DNA of 64,000 nt. Source: Saccharopolyspora gloriosae. GTDB lineage: Bacteria; Actinomycetota; Actinomycetes; Mycobacteriales; Pseudonocardiaceae. The stretch is taken from the NCBI RefSeq assembly GCF_014203325.1, contig NZ_JACHIV010000001.1, forward strand, positions 1,675,501 through 1,739,500. Direction: 5' to 3'. Shown here in pieces: positions 1 to 9,116 of the stretch (positions are counted from its first letter, which is position 1; each line of letters starts with the position of its first letter). Both the position numbers and the translations under genes were made by a program. A model generated the notes under the pieces. The model had not been told where the DNA came from. It saw only the letters and a program-made list of their open reading frames with translations, and searched no databases.

Positions 1-270
1 GGTGCGCGGACCGTTGCCCGGTCCTGGCGCGGAACCCGCCGGACGCCCGCCGGAGTCCGGTCCGGGCCGTCGTGGCGGTTGCGGTCGGCCGGGCCGGGGT
101 CGGCGATGCTCTCCGCCGCCGGGAGGCCCTGCTGGAGGCACGTCGGTCACCGGCCAATCGTATGGGGTGCTCGCGTTCGCGCACCGCCGCTCCGCCACCG
201 CGCGATCACCGCAGCGCACCGCACCGGCACGACGCCACCACCGGATGAGGTGAACCCCCTGGACAAGTAA

Positions 271-286
271 TCGAAAATGTGTTCGA
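271..286 (+). promoter_or_regulatory. LexA (SOS) box
   Basis: The sequence TCGAAAATGTGTTCGA has the form TCGAA-N6-TTCGA and differs by one base from the actinobacterial LexA consensus TCGAAC-N4-GTTCGA. It ends 8 bp before the chosen start of the radical-SAM gene at 295. The mycobacterial homologue, Rv2578c, is known from the literature to belong to the LexA regulon, so gene and site agree. The site overlaps an upstream ATG at 277, which argues against that ATG as the start. Confidence 0.75.
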
Positions 287-294
287 CTCGAAGA

Positions 295-1361
295 ATGCGA
301 TGGGAGAGCCAACGGGTTTCGAACCAGCGGGAGCAGCTGCTCCCGCTGGTGGTCGACACGGGCGCGTCCGCGCGCGGCACCGGCAGGGCGGGCCTGGCCG
401 AACCGGGGCCGGGGCCGGTGGCGGCGGGCACCGAGGACGCGCTGGCCATCGAGGTCCAGGCCAAATCGATCATCAACCGGGTGCCCGGCGGCGCCGGTGT
501 GCCGTTCCGCTGGACGATCAACCCCTACCGCGGCTGCTCCCACGCGTGCCGGTATTGCTTCGCGCGCAGCACGCACACGTACCTGGACTTCGACTCCGGG
601 CACGACTTCGACCGCGCAGCAAGATCGTGGTCAAGGTCAACGCCGGAGCGCTGGTCCGGCTGGAGCTGGCGCATCCGCGCTGGGCGGGCGAAGCGGTCGC
701 GATGGGCACCAACACCGACCCGTACCAGCGCGCCGAGGGCAAGTACCGCCTGATGCGGGAGATCATCGCCGCGCTGCGGGACCGGGCGAACCCGTTCTCC
801 GTGCTGACCAAGGGCACGTTGATCTTGCGCGACCTGGACCTGCTGCGGCAGGCGGCCGAGGTGGCCCCGGTGTCGGTGGCGGTGTCCCTCGGGTCCTTGC
901 AGGAGCAGGTGTGGCGGGCGGTGGAGCCGGGTGCGCCCTCGCCGCTGCGGCGGCTGGACGTGGTGCGCCGGCTGGCGGACGCGGGCGTGGGGTGCTCGGT
1001 GATGATGGCGCCGATCCTGCCGGGGCTCAGCGACACGCCGGAGCAGCTGGACGAGACGGTCGCGGCGCTGGTGGGTGCGGGCGCCACGAGCATCACTCCG
1101 CTGGTGCTGCACCTGAGACCGGGTGCGCGGGAGTGGTATCACGCCTGGCTGAGCCGGGAGCGGCCGGAGCTGCTGCCGTTGTACGAGCGGCTCTACCGCA
1201 ACGGTGCCTACGCGCCGAAGTCCTACCAGGACGGCGTGGTCGAGCGGGTGCGCGCAGCGCAGCGACGGCACGGGATGCGGACGCCGCGGGAGGGGACGGG
1301 TTTCCGGATCGCGGGGGAGGAGCGGGTGCCGGAGGGCTCCGGTCAGCTCGCGCTGCTGTGA
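295..1361 (+). pseudogene. Rv2578c-type radical SAM protein, frameshifted
   Basis: The N-terminal part, read from ATG 295 (MRWESQRV), holds the radical-SAM cluster motif CxxxCxxC at about residue 81 (C-SHA-C-RY-C) and runs to about position 617. The rest of the protein (KIVVKVNAG..., a GTNTDPYQ motif, ending at 1361) continues in another frame. Family members read HDFD followed directly by something like SKIVVK. Here about five extra bases (around 616-622) separate the two, a net +2 or -1 change. Radical-SAM enzymes of this type use SAM and a 4Fe-4S cluster; the substrate of this family is not established. It is probably SOS induced through the adjacent LexA box. The break is either a real inactivation or a sequencing error; no slippery site suggests programmed frameshifting. 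Confidence 0.8.
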
Positions 1362-1642
1362 CGGCGGGAGGTCCAGTCCAGTCGGCGGCGGAATCGTCGG
1401 GCGCACGATTCGGGTTCGCTGCGAACTCGGGAAATCCGAACCGGCGGAGGTGTTTCCGAACGCGCGGAATCCGTGTTGAAAACCGTTGTCGAAATACCGA
1501 CGAAAGTAGTATTGAGCCGCGAATTTCTTTCGCGTGAACTAGTCGTGTCGTAGATCGAATCCGCAGGTCGCGCGGTTCGCCCACAGGCGGCGATGGCTAC
1601 TCTGAGTGTCGGAGCAACTTCCTCTAATGGAGCAGTGGCGCG
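1362..1642. other. intergenic, no gene seen
   Basis: This is the gap between two converging genes. The stretch from about 1420 to 1560 is poorer in G+C than the surroundings and has no open frame with coding character or ribosome-binding site. The only structure recognised is the hairpin next to it at 1643-1700. Confidence 0.5.
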
Positions 1643-1700
1643 GATCGAGGCGCCAGGCCGGCCGGGGCGGCGACGTGCGCCGCCCGTCCTCGCCTCGATC
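1643..1700 (-). terminator. hairpin at end of XRE regulator gene
   Basis: Arms GATCGAGGCG (1643-1652) and CGCCTCGATC (1691-1700) are perfectly complementary. An inner GC-rich hairpin (about GGGCGGCG / CGCCGCCC) sits between them. The right arm overlaps the TGA stop of the minus-strand regulator gene. There is no T-tract, which is usual for high-GC actinobacteria. Confidence 0.55.
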
Positions 1701-2718
1701 AGTGCCCGTCGAGCAGCGCGCGGCGCGACGGCTGCCAGCGGACGCCGAACACGCCCATGCCGAAGTCGAGCGTGACCGCGTGCGTGCGCGCGTGCCGGTC
1801 CAGCGACAACGGCTTGGGCTGCGCGGTCTCGTTCGCCGCCGAGTCGCCGACGAAGCTCTCCACGTGCTCCGGCGGGCAGGACGGGTCGAACTCGAGCTCC
1901 ACCACGTACTGGCGCACCGGCAGCCGGAACAGCCGGCAGAAGGTGTGCTCCGGCTCGTTCGCGCCGGTGGGCATGTCGGAGATCTCGTACTCCAGCAGCA
2001 TCGTCTCGCCGCGCTCCAGCGGGCGGTCGAACAGCAGCTCCGCGACGATCACGTCCCGCGCGTGGTCGGTGAGGACCTGGCCGATGCGGCAGGACCGCAG
2101 CGGCCGGATCGTCGGTGACACCGGGCTGGTCGAGGCGCCGTCGAACATCACGACCCAGCGGTCGGCCCCGTTGGCCTCCGCGCGCACCAGCTTGCTCGCG
2201 CGCACCATCCGCTGATCGCCGTAGGCGTCGATGTGCACCACGTCGTGCTGCGAGAGCCGGGTCAGCTTGCTGTCGTGGCTGGTGTCGATGCGGGTGAGCA
2301 GCTCCACCGCCGACTCGTTCTCCGACCACAGCTCGCTCAGCGGCGGCGCGTCGTGCGCGGCCTGCCTGGTCCGGCCGCGCGGGCGCGGCGGCCCGAGCAG
2401 CGCCGAGAGCGCGCAGTCGGGGACGCCGAGCACGCTCTCCAGCTGCTGCAGGGCCAGCAGCGAGTCGGGTCGTTCCGGGCGCCGGCGACCGGACTGCCAG
2501 TAGCTCAGCGCCGTGATGCTCACCGGTGTTCCGCGGGTTTGCAGGCGGTGCTGGATCCGTTCCAGGCTCAACCGGCTGGAGCGGATCGCCGCCCGCAGCG
2601 CCACCTCGAACGGTCCGGTTCGCAGAAGTTCGGCGAGCTCGGGTGAGACATGCGGCGCCGGGTCGCTTCGGACGGCAGTGCGCGACATGGAACGGATGTC
2701 GGTCTTCGGACCGGTCAT
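1699..2718 (-). CDS. XRE-family transcriptional regulator
   Basis: A 339-residue protein with a helix-turn-helix in its first 80 residues, in the stretch LSLERIQHRLQTRG followed by SITALSYWQSGRRRPERP, the usual XRE second-helix and recognition-helix pattern. The remaining 250 residues are a mixed alpha/beta region with no catalytic motif I recognise; proteins of this build are common in actinomycetes and their ligands are unknown. ATG 2718 is chosen because GAGGAG precedes it at good spacing on the minus strand and a promoter (2753-2781) lies just upstream. A later in-frame ATG lacks such a site. It is divergent from aspS, and a hairpin follows the stop. Confidence 0.8.
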   Translation of the reverse strand: MTGPKTDIRSMSRTAVRSDPAPHVSPELAELLRTGPFEVALRAAIRSSRLSLERIQHRLQTRGTPVSITALSYWQSGRRRPERPDSLLALQQLESVLGVPDCALSALLGPPRPRGRTRQAAHDAPPLSELWSENESAVELLTRIDTSHDSKLTRLSQHDVVHIDAYGDQRMVRASKLVRAEANGADRWVVMFDGASTSPVSPTIRPLRSCRIGQVLTDHARDVIVAELLFDRPLERGETMLLEYEISDMPTGANEPEHTFCRLFRLPVRQYVVELEFDPSCPPEHVESFVGDSAANETAQPKPLSLDRHARTHAVTLDFGMGVFGVRWQPSRRALLDGH

Positions 2719-2752
2719 GGTTACTCCTCGTGTCCGCCGAACTCGGGGCCTT

Positions 2753-2781
2753 ACGCTAATGAGTGAGACTCGGTGGCGCAA
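2753..2781 (-). promoter_or_regulatory. promoter of XRE regulator gene
   Basis: On the minus strand TTGCGC (2781-2776) and TAGCGT (2758-2753) are separated by exactly 17 bp. TAGCGT is a typical actinobacterial -10 form. Transcription would start about 30 bp before the ATG at 2718, leaving room for the ribosome-binding site. Confidence 0.55.
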
Positions 2782-2871
2782 CGATCAAGTTTCGGTTCCC
2801 GCCACCTACTAAAGTGTGAGGCGAATTCGCGGACTTTCTGCAGGAGGGCGTTATTTGCTCCAGCGGCCCTC

Positions 2872-2899
2872 TTGACATCGCGAAGTGGACGACGAGGGT
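2872..2899 (+). promoter_or_regulatory. possible aspS promoter
   Basis: A perfect TTGACA (2872-2877) is followed after 16 bp by GAGGGT, a weak -10. This would give a leader of about 260 bases before aspS. I looked in the leader (2900-3168) for a T-box or other riboswitch and saw none; the gap otherwise holds no gene. Confidence 0.35.
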
Positions 2900-3168
2900 C
2901 CGAACGCGTCCATTGCCTTCTCGAACGGTCCCGGCGGGTACCGGACTCGGACGGTGAATCCGCGGGCCGCCGGACTCCGGTCGCCGCCACCGCGGCCAAC
3001 ACGCCGCGCGGAAACCTGCTGGACGGCCTCCCCGCCTCGTTGGATAACCTTGACCTCCCATTGCGTCCACGCAGGACGGGCACCTCGTCTCCGAGTCGTG
3101 CGCACCCTGGCGGACGCCTCAGTCAGTCGTCGCCAGCCGACTCGAACTCGAAGAGGAGCTCAGTACCC

Positions 3169-4977
3169 GTGATGCGCACGCACGAGGCCGGATCGCTTCG
3201 CGCCGGTCATGCCGGGCAGTCCGTCACCTTGGCAGGCTGGGTGGCGCGCCGTCGCGATCACGGTGGAGTGATCTTCATTGATCTCCGTGACGCGTCCGGT
3301 GTCGCCCAGGTGGTCTTCCGCGAAGGCGAGATGGCCGAGCGCGCCCACCGGCTGCGGGCGGAGTTCTGCGTCCGCATCACCGGTGACGTCGTGCGCCGCC
3401 CCGAGGGCAACGAGAACGCCGAGATCGGCACCGGCGAGATCGAGGTCTACGCCACCGAGCTCGAAGTCCTCTCCGAGGCCGCGCCGCTGCCGTTCCCGCT
3501 GGACGAGCACCTCGAGGTCGGCGAGGAGATCCGGCTCAAGCACCGCTACCTGGACCTGCGCCGCGCCGGACCGGCCAAGATCATGCGGCTGCGCAGCGAC
3601 GTCAACCGCGTCGCCCGCGAGGTGCTGCACGAGCGGGACTTCGTCGAGATCGAGACGCCGACGATGACCCGCTCCACCCCGGAAGGCGCCCGCGACTTCC
3701 TGGTGCCCGCGCGGTTGCAGCCGGGCAGCTGGTACGCGCTGCCGCAGTCGCCGCAGCTGTTCAAGCAGCTGCTCATGGTCGGCGGCATGGAGCGCTACTT
3801 CCAGATCGCGCGCTGCTACCGCGACGAGGACTTCCGGGCGGACCGGCAGCCGGAGTTCACCCAGCTCGACGTCGAGATGAGCTTCGTCGAGCAGGACGAC
3901 GTGATCGAGCTCGGCGAGCAGATCATCGCCGGGCTGTGGAAGCTGATCGGGCACGAGATCACCACGCCGATCCCGCGGATCACCTACGCCGACGCGATGG
4001 CCCGCTACGGCAGCGACAAGCCGGATCTGCGCTTCGGGCTGGAGCTCACCGAGCTCACCGAGTACTTCGCCGACACCCCGTTCCGGGTGTTCCGCGCGCC
4101 CTACGTCGGCGCGGTCGTCATGCCCGGCGGCGCGAGCCAGCCGCGGCGCCAGCTCGACGCCTGGCAGGACTGGGCGAAGCAGCGCGGCGCCAAGGGCCTG
4201 GCCTACGTGCTGGTGGGCGAGGACGGCACGCTGTCCGGTCCGGTCGCGAAGAACCTCTCCGACGCCGAGCGCGAAGGCCTGGTCAAGGCCGTCGGCGCGA
4301 CGACGGGCGACTGCGTGTTCTTCGCCGCCGGCGAGCGCGCCCCGTCCCGCGGGCTGCTGGGCGCGGCCCGGCTGGAGATCGGCGAGCGCTGCGGCCTCAT
4401 CGACCACGACGCCTGGTCGTTCGTGTGGGTGGTGGACGCGCCGATGTTCGAGTCCATCGCCGACAGCGACGACGTCGCGGTCGGCACCGGGCGCTGGACG
4501 GCGGTGCACCACCCGTTCACCGCGCCCAACGCCGACTGGGCCGACACCTTCGACCAGGACCCGGAGAACGCGCTGGCCTGGGCCTACGACATCGTCTGCA
4601 ACGGCAACGAGATCGGCGGCGGCTCCATCCGCGTGCACCGCGGCGACGTGCAGGAGCGGGTGTTCTCGGTGCTGGGCATCTCCGAGGAGCAGGCGCGGGA
4701 GAAGTTCGGCTTCCTGCTCGACGCGTTCAAGTTCGGCGCGCCCCCGCACGGCGGCATCGCCTTCGGCTGGGACCGGATCTGCATGCTGCTGGCCGGGGCG
4801 GACTCGCTGCGCGAGGTCATCGCCTTCCCGAAGAGCGGCGGCGGTTTCGACCCGCTGACCAGCGCGCCCGCGCCGATCACCGACGCGCAGCGCAAGGAGG
4901 CGGGCGTGGACGCCAAGCCCGAGGTGAAGCCGAAGGACCCGGTGCCCACCGAGAAGCTGACCGAACAGCAGAGCTGA
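3169..4977 (+). CDS. aspS: aspartyl-tRNA synthetase
   Basis: About 602 residues, the length of the bacterial type. It attaches aspartate to tRNA in the cytosol. The N-terminal anticodon-binding OB fold includes [19 protein letters not shown]. Class II motif 2 is seen at [16 protein letters not shown], and motif 3 near the end at [16 protein letters not shown]. The bacterial insertion domain lies between them. GTG 3169 is followed directly by ATG 3172; GAGGAG at 3153-3158 fits the GTG better (10 versus 13 bases), but either could be used. In many actinobacteria this enzyme also charges tRNA-Asn for the transamidation route; the sequence alone does not decide that here. Confidence 0.96.
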   Translation: MMRTHEAGSLRAGHAGQSVTLAGWVARRRDHGGVIFIDLRDASGVAQVVFREGEMAERAHRLRAEFCVRITGDVVRRPEGNENAEIGTGEIEVYATELEVLSEAAPLPFPLDEHLEVGEEIRLKHRYLDLRRAGPAKIMRLRSDVNRVAREVLHERDFVEIETPTMTRSTPEGARDFLVPARLQPGSWYALPQSPQLFKQLLMVGGMERYFQIARCYRDEDFRADRQPEFTQLDVEMSFVEQDDVIELGEQIIAGLWKLIGHEITTPIPRITYADAMARYGSDKPDLRFGLELTELTEYFADTPFRVFRAPYVGAVVMPGGASQPRRQLDAWQDWAKQRGAKGLAYVLVGEDGTLSGPVAKNLSDAEREGLVKAVGATTGDCVFFAAGERAPSRGLLGAARLEIGERCGLIDHDAWSFVWVVDAPMFESIADSDDVAVGTGRWTAVHHPFTAPNADWADTFDQDPENALAWAYDIVCNGNEIGGGSIRVHRGDVQERVFSVLGISEEQAREKFGFLLDAFKFGAPPHGGIAFGWDRICMLLAGADSLREVIAFPKSGGGFDPLTSAPAPITDAQRKEAGVDAKPEVKPKDPVPTEKLTEQQS

Positions 4978-5099
4978 GAAGTCCGTTCAGAATGGTCCGC
5001 GTGGTGGTTCGCCGTGCCGGACCTCAGCGGTTCCGCCGCTGACGGGACGCCGACGCGGACCAGTCCGGAAGGACTTCCGAGGCCGAGGCGGGGTTCGTC

Positions 5100-6035
5100 G
5101 TGCTGCACCTGCGGATAGTCAGCCCATCGGAGCGGACCGAGCAGGTGCTGGCGGTGCTGCGCGAGCAGCGCGGCACCGCGCACCTGTGCCTGTTCCCGCA
5201 GGCGGCGCTCGACCCCTCCGGTGACGTCATCGAGCTCGACGTGGCCAGGGAGGCGGCCGACGACGTCCTCGACGCCATCGCCGCCGACGAACTCGCCCAG
5301 GTGGGCGCGGTGCAGCTCACCGACGGCGGGACGGTGCTGTCCGAGCGCGCGGAGAAGGCGGAGTGGGCGGCTCCCGGCGACCCGTCGGACGCCGTGGTCT
5401 GGGACGACCTCATCGCTCGAACAGGTGAAGAGGCCCGGCTCAGCGGCACGTTCGTCGCGTTCTTGGCGCTGGCCTGCCTGCTGGCCGCGGTCGGGGTCAT
5501 CACCGACTCCGAAGTGACCGTGGTCGGCGCGATGGTGGTCGGCCCCGAGTTCGGTCCGCTGGCCGCGGTCGTCGTCGGCATCGCCCGGCGGCGCTGGGAA
5601 CTGGTGCGGCAGGCGCTGCTGGCGCTGGGCGTCGGGTTCCCGGTGGCGATGGTGATCACCGTCGGCGCGACGCTGCTGGGTGAGGCGCTGGGGCTGATCA
5701 GTCCCGGTTCGCTCGCGGACAACGACCAGGTGGCGTTCGTCTACCAGGTCGGCTGGGCCTCGCTCGTCGTGTCGTTGCTGGCCGGGGCCGCCGGAATGCT
5801 GTCGCTGACCTCCGCGAAGTCGGCGGTGCTGGTCGGCGTGTTCATCTCGGTGACCACGGTGCCCGCCGCCGGGTACGCCGCGGTGGCCGCGACGCTGGGC
5901 GCTTGGGACCGGTTCCTGGCGTCGACGGCGCAGCTCGCGGTGAACCTCACCGGGATCGTGCTCGCGGCGTCGCTGGTGCTGCTGGTGCGTTCCTCGCGCA
6001 GGCGCGCCGGAGACGGGGCGGTGCCGATCGCTTGA
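5100..6035 (+). CDS. DUF389 family membrane protein
   Basis: A 311-residue protein. The first 110 residues are soluble (LHLRIVSPSERTEQVLAVLRE...). A hydrophobic block of about six transmembrane segments follows, with the DUF389 hallmarks VGAMVVGPEFGPLAAVVVGIARRR and LTSAKSAVLVGVFISVTTVPA. A short arginine-rich tail ends the protein. The family is widespread in actinobacteria, sits in the inner membrane and has no proven function. Start GTG 5100 is chosen because it precedes the conserved N-terminus. It lies 122 bp after aspS in the same direction and is probably transcribed separately or by read-through. Confidence 0.85.
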   Translation: MLHLRIVSPSERTEQVLAVLREQRGTAHLCLFPQAALDPSGDVIELDVAREAADDVLDAIAADELAQVGAVQLTDGGTVLSERAEKAEWAAPGDPSDAVVWDDLIARTGEEARLSGTFVAFLALACLLAAVGVITDSEVTVVGAMVVGPEFGPLAAVVVGIARRRWELVRQALLALGVGFPVAMVITVGATLLGEALGLISPGSLADNDQVAFVYQVGWASLVVSLLAGAAGMLSLTSAKSAVLVGVFISVTTVPAAGYAAVAATLGAWDRFLASTAQLAVNLTGIVLAASLVLLVRSSRRRAGDGAVPIA

Positions 6036-6291
6036 GCTCCGGGCCGTTCGCACGCGGCCGTTCGAGCTTTCTTCTCACGGATGCAACGCGAGCGTCCCCC
6101 GGCTCCGTCAGGGTCAACGTGGGAGAGCCGGGCCGGTGCGGCGGCGACGTGTGGGCGTCCTCGCGCACTCGTCGGGGTGGCTGTGATTCAGCCGGATGAG
6201 CGCGAACGGTGTGCGTGCTACTACGAACGGTGGCGCACTTGACCGGTCTTGCCCATTCGGGTTCAGGTTGTGGGGGTAGTGTCTGGAGACG

Positions 6292-7509
6292 ATGAGCGTG
6301 GAGATCACTTCCGGCCCTCCGGAGGTTCGAGTGCCCGGCAGCACCACGGTGACCGACACCGTCGGCACCGCAGAAGCCGTGCTCAGCAAGCGCATGGGAG
6401 CTCCGGTCCGCCTCGCCGACGCCGAAGACCTGGGCGGCAGCGAGCGCTCGGTGGTGCTGCGCGTGCGGGTCGCCGAGACGCCGTACGAACTGCCGCGCAC
6501 CCTGGTGCTCAAGCACTACGGCGAATGCCCGGAAGAGGCCCGCTCCGACCCGTTCGCGCACGAGGCGGCGAGCTGCCAGCTGGCGACCGCGCTGCCCCCG
6601 GAGATCCGCGTCGGCCCCGAACTCATCGCGCACGACGCCGACCGGCGGCTGCTGGTGCTGGAGGACCTGGGGCGCGGTTCGACGCTCGCGGACGTGCTGT
6701 TCGGCGAGGATCCGCGGGCCGCCGAGCGCGCCCTGCTGGCCTGGGCTCGGGCGCTGGGCAGGCTGCACACGACGATGGCCGGCCGCGAAGCCGATTTCGA
6801 CGCGCTGATGCGGCGGGTGGGTGCGCGGTCCTGGACGGACCCGGTGGCCGACGACATCGTCCGCTCGCTGACGGACCTGCCCGGACTCATCGAGCAGTCG
6901 TTGGGCGTGAGCACGCCGCCGGAGGTGGTGTCGCGGCTGCAGACGGCCGCCGAGCTGCTGAGCCAGGGCCGCTACCGCTCGTTCAGCCCGTCGGACATCT
7001 GCCCGGACAACAGCCTCGTGACGGGGACCGGGGTGCGGTTCCTGGACTTCGAGTGGGGCTGCGTGCGGGACGTCGCGCTGGATGCTGCCTACCTGCAGTA
7101 CCCGTTCCCGTCGTCGTGGTGCTCGTACTCGCTGCCGGAGAACCTCGCGGACGGGATGCTGGCGACCTGGCGTTCCGAGATCGCCGAGGTGTGGCCGGAG
7201 CTCGACGACGACGCGGTGCTGATGCCGCGGCTGTTCAACGCCCAGGTGCTGTGGGTGTGGGTGTCGACGTGGTGGTTCCTGCCCCGCACGGGGGAGTCGG
7301 ACCGGCCGATCGACCTGCACATGCCCTCGCCGCGCCGCAGCACGGCGCTGGTGGACCGCTGGCGCAAGTTGCGCGACGACGCGGTGGAAAGCGGTGAGCC
7401 GCAGCTGGCGGGGTACGCCTCGGCGATGGTCGACGCGCTGGTGGAGCGGTTCGGCGCGGGCGCGCTGCAACTGCTGCGCTACCCGGCGTTCCGCGACGAG
7501 GAGAAGTGA
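6292..7509 (+). CDS. APH-family phosphotransferase
   Basis: A 405-residue protein of the aminoglycoside phosphotransferase/kinase-like fold. VLKHYG (about residue 75) matches the ATP-binding lysine strand, LLVLEDLGRGSTL is the hinge, and FLDFEWGCVRDVALD carries the metal-binding aspartate. The catalytic loop reads SPSDICPDN where relatives have HGDxxxxN: the aspartate and asparagine are kept but the histidine is replaced. The substrate is unknown. A TAGTGT -10 hexamer lies 9 bp before the ATG with a weak GGAG between. The stop overlaps the next gene by 4 bp, so it is co-translated with the acetyltransferase. Confidence 0.78.
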   Translation: MSVEITSGPPEVRVPGSTTVTDTVGTAEAVLSKRMGAPVRLADAEDLGGSERSVVLRVRVAETPYELPRTLVLKHYGECPEEARSDPFAHEAASCQLATALPPEIRVGPELIAHDADRRLLVLEDLGRGSTLADVLFGEDPRAAERALLAWARALGRLHTTMAGREADFDALMRRVGARSWTDPVADDIVRSLTDLPGLIEQSLGVSTPPEVVSRLQTAAELLSQGRYRSFSPSDICPDNSLVTGTGVRFLDFEWGCVRDVALDAAYLQYPFPSSWCSYSLPENLADGMLATWRSEIAEVWPELDDDAVLMPRLFNAQVLWVWVSTWWFLPRTGESDRPIDLHMPSPRRSTALVDRWRKLRDDAVESGEPQLAGYASAMVDALVERFGAGALQLLRYPAFRDEEK

Positions 7510-8279
7510 CCGGTCCGACCTCGTGCTCCTCGGGGCTCGACGCGGTCGACCGGATCTTCGAGGTCGAGCGGGCCGCCGCTGACACGTGGCCCGCGACGAC
7601 GGTGCGGGAGTCGCAGGGCTGGCTGCTGCGGCACTGCGAGCGGCTGCGCCGCGGCCGTTCAAACTCGGCGTTGCCCCCGCGGCACGTCCGCGACCTCGAC
7701 TCCTCGGTCGACGAGCTGGTGCGGTTCTACGCCGATCACGGCGCGCCGCCGCGGGTGCAGGTCGGGCCGATGCCGTGGCACGCGGAGCTGGACGAGCACT
7801 TGGCCGCGCGCGGGTTTCGCCGGGACGGCTCGGTGCGGGTGCTGACCTCCGGCCGGGTGCTCGACACCGCGGAGCACGCGCCGGAGGTGCGGGTGCGGCT
7901 GGACGCGGAGCCGACGCCGGACTGGCTGGCCGCCTCGGTGGCGGCGGGCGGGCGCGCGGAGCCCGCGCTGGCCGCGATCGGCGGCCCCGTCCGGTTCGCG
8001 ACGGCGGAGGTGGACGGCGTGGCCGCGGGAGTCGGCCTGTTCGTCGTGCGGGGTTCGTGGTGCGCGGTGTACTGCATGGCCACGGCAGCGGCGTTCCGCA
8101 GGCGCGGGATCGCCCGTTCCGTGCTGCGCGCGGGTGCGCGGTGGGCGCGGGACTCGGGTGCGGCGGAGCTGTTCCTCCAGGTGGCGGCGGACAACGAGCC
8201 CGCGGTGCGGCTGTACGCGGGATGTGGTTTCGAGTCGTCGCACGAGTACCACTACCGTGTTGCGGATACGCGGATTTAG
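7506..8279 (+). CDS. GNAT-family N-acetyltransferase
   Basis: A 257-residue protein whose C-terminal third is a GNAT fold: CAVYCMATAAAFRRRGIARSV gives the acetyl-CoA-binding R-R-x-G-I-A signature, and ELFLQVAADNEPAVRLYAGCGF the final strand with the N-x-x-A-x-x-L-Y motif. The N-terminal half is a degenerate second GNAT-like region. It begins with GTG inside the stop codon region of the phosphotransferase (4-bp overlap), so the two form one operon. Acceptor unknown; small molecules or protein N-termini are both possible. Confidence 0.82.
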   Translation: MTGPTSCSSGLDAVDRIFEVERAAADTWPATTVRESQGWLLRHCERLRRGRSNSALPPRHVRDLDSSVDELVRFYADHGAPPRVQVGPMPWHAELDEHLAARGFRRDGSVRVLTSGRVLDTAEHAPEVRVRLDAEPTPDWLAASVAAGGRAEPALAAIGGPVRFATAEVDGVAAGVGLFVVRGSWCAVYCMATAAAFRRRGIARSVLRAGARWARDSGAAELFLQVAADNEPAVRLYAGCGFESSHEYHYRVADTRI

Positions 8280-8453
8280 TTTAGCGCTCATCTTTTCGCA
8301 ACTCGGCCTGTTCGGAACCACTCGTTCGGGCGCGAAGTACCCGTGCGGGGGAGGACATGTAGCGAAACGCGCATGTCCGGGCGGTGAACGGGTGCCGCGC
8401 TTGCGGCTGAGCGAGTGAAGCGGTTTTAGTGCATTAATCTTTCTTCATGTTTG

Positions 8454-8499
8454 GGGTGATGATCACCCTTGCATTTACACTGGGTGCATCGGATAGGTT
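8454..8499 (+). promoter_or_regulatory. palindrome and possible promoter
   Basis: GGGTGAT-G-ATCACCC (8454-8468) is a perfect 7-bp inverted repeat in an AT-richer patch. TTGCAT (8469-8474) and TAGGTT (8494-8499) follow with 19-bp spacing, slightly long for a sigma-70-type promoter. The palindrome abuts the -35, as an operator would. It would drive the small secreted protein and perhaps carbonic anhydrase. The rest of the 404-bp gap (8280-8683) shows no gene. Confidence 0.4.
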
Positions 8500-8683
8500 G
8501 TGTCGAGCAACCGGTAGCCCGCCCCCTCAAAAGGCGAGGGCGGTGCATCGGCTGCGAGCGCCGGAGTGAGCGGTCCCGCGCTGCGGTGGGATGAACCGCC
8601 GGCATTCGGGACACCTCGGCTGGGCATCGTCGCCCCCGTTCTCCGTCGACCGCGGGTTCGAACAGGTTCTTCCAGGAGGCATC

Positions 8684-9049
8684 ATGCGCACCAGGATCGT
8701 GAGGGCGGGATTGTTCCTGCTGTTCACGGTTCTGCTCGCGGTCGTGGTGCCGTTCCAGTCGACGCTGTGCGCCGAGCTGGCCGTGCGCAACACCTCGGAG
8801 ATCAAGACCAACGAGATCAAGGAGCACAGCGAGAAGCTCCGTCAGCGCCCGATGCCCGCCTCCCCGTCCCGAAGGGAGGACCGCAAGCCGGAGCCGCGCG
8901 GACCGCTGCCCAAGATCTTCCAGCAGGACCTGGCCGCGCTGCACGCCCCGTGCTCCTCCAACGAGGTGGCGCACCCGATTTCCCAACCCGGCGCGAACTG
9001 CGTCCGGGAAAGACATGCGCCCGCCGTTCTCCAGGTCTATCGGCACTGA
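8684..9049 (+). CDS. small secreted protein, unknown function
   Basis: About 121 residues. The start at ATG 8684 is set by CCAGGAGGC six bases upstream. The first 26 residues are a signal peptide (MRTRIVRAGLFLLF...LLAVVVPFQSTLCA). The mature part is charged and proline-rich, with two cysteines near the C-terminus (APCSS and GANCV) that could form a disulphide. I do not recognise a family. It sits 67 bp upstream of carbonic anhydrase in the same direction, behind a palindromic promoter region. Confidence 0.6.
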   Translation: MRTRIVRAGLFLLFTVLLAVVVPFQSTLCAELAVRNTSEIKTNEIKEHSEKLRQRPMPASPSRREDRKPEPRGPLPKIFQQDLAALHAPCSSNEVAHPISQPGANCVRERHAPAVLQVYRH

Positions 9050-9116
9050 GCACATATCCGCGGCACGGATATGTCCGAACGTCCATGACCTTTCTTACGT
9101 CCAGTGAGGCGGCGCC

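Noticed and set aside
1-270. Open frames at the left edge, including one running 2-253
   Set aside because: They are arginine/proline-rich with no domain, start signal or neighbour support. The end of an upstream gene cannot be excluded.
277-294. ATG at 277 as the start of the radical-SAM gene
   Set aside because: It lies inside the LexA box; the family N-terminus begins at the ATG at 295.
2900-3168. T-box or other riboswitch in the aspS leader (also considered upstream of alaS)
   Set aside because: No T-box sequence, specifier-type hairpin or terminator/antiterminator pair could be found.
8300-8330. A second LexA-like box (GAAC...GTTC) near 8314
   Set aside because: The half-sites are separated by five bases instead of four and no SOS-type gene follows closely.
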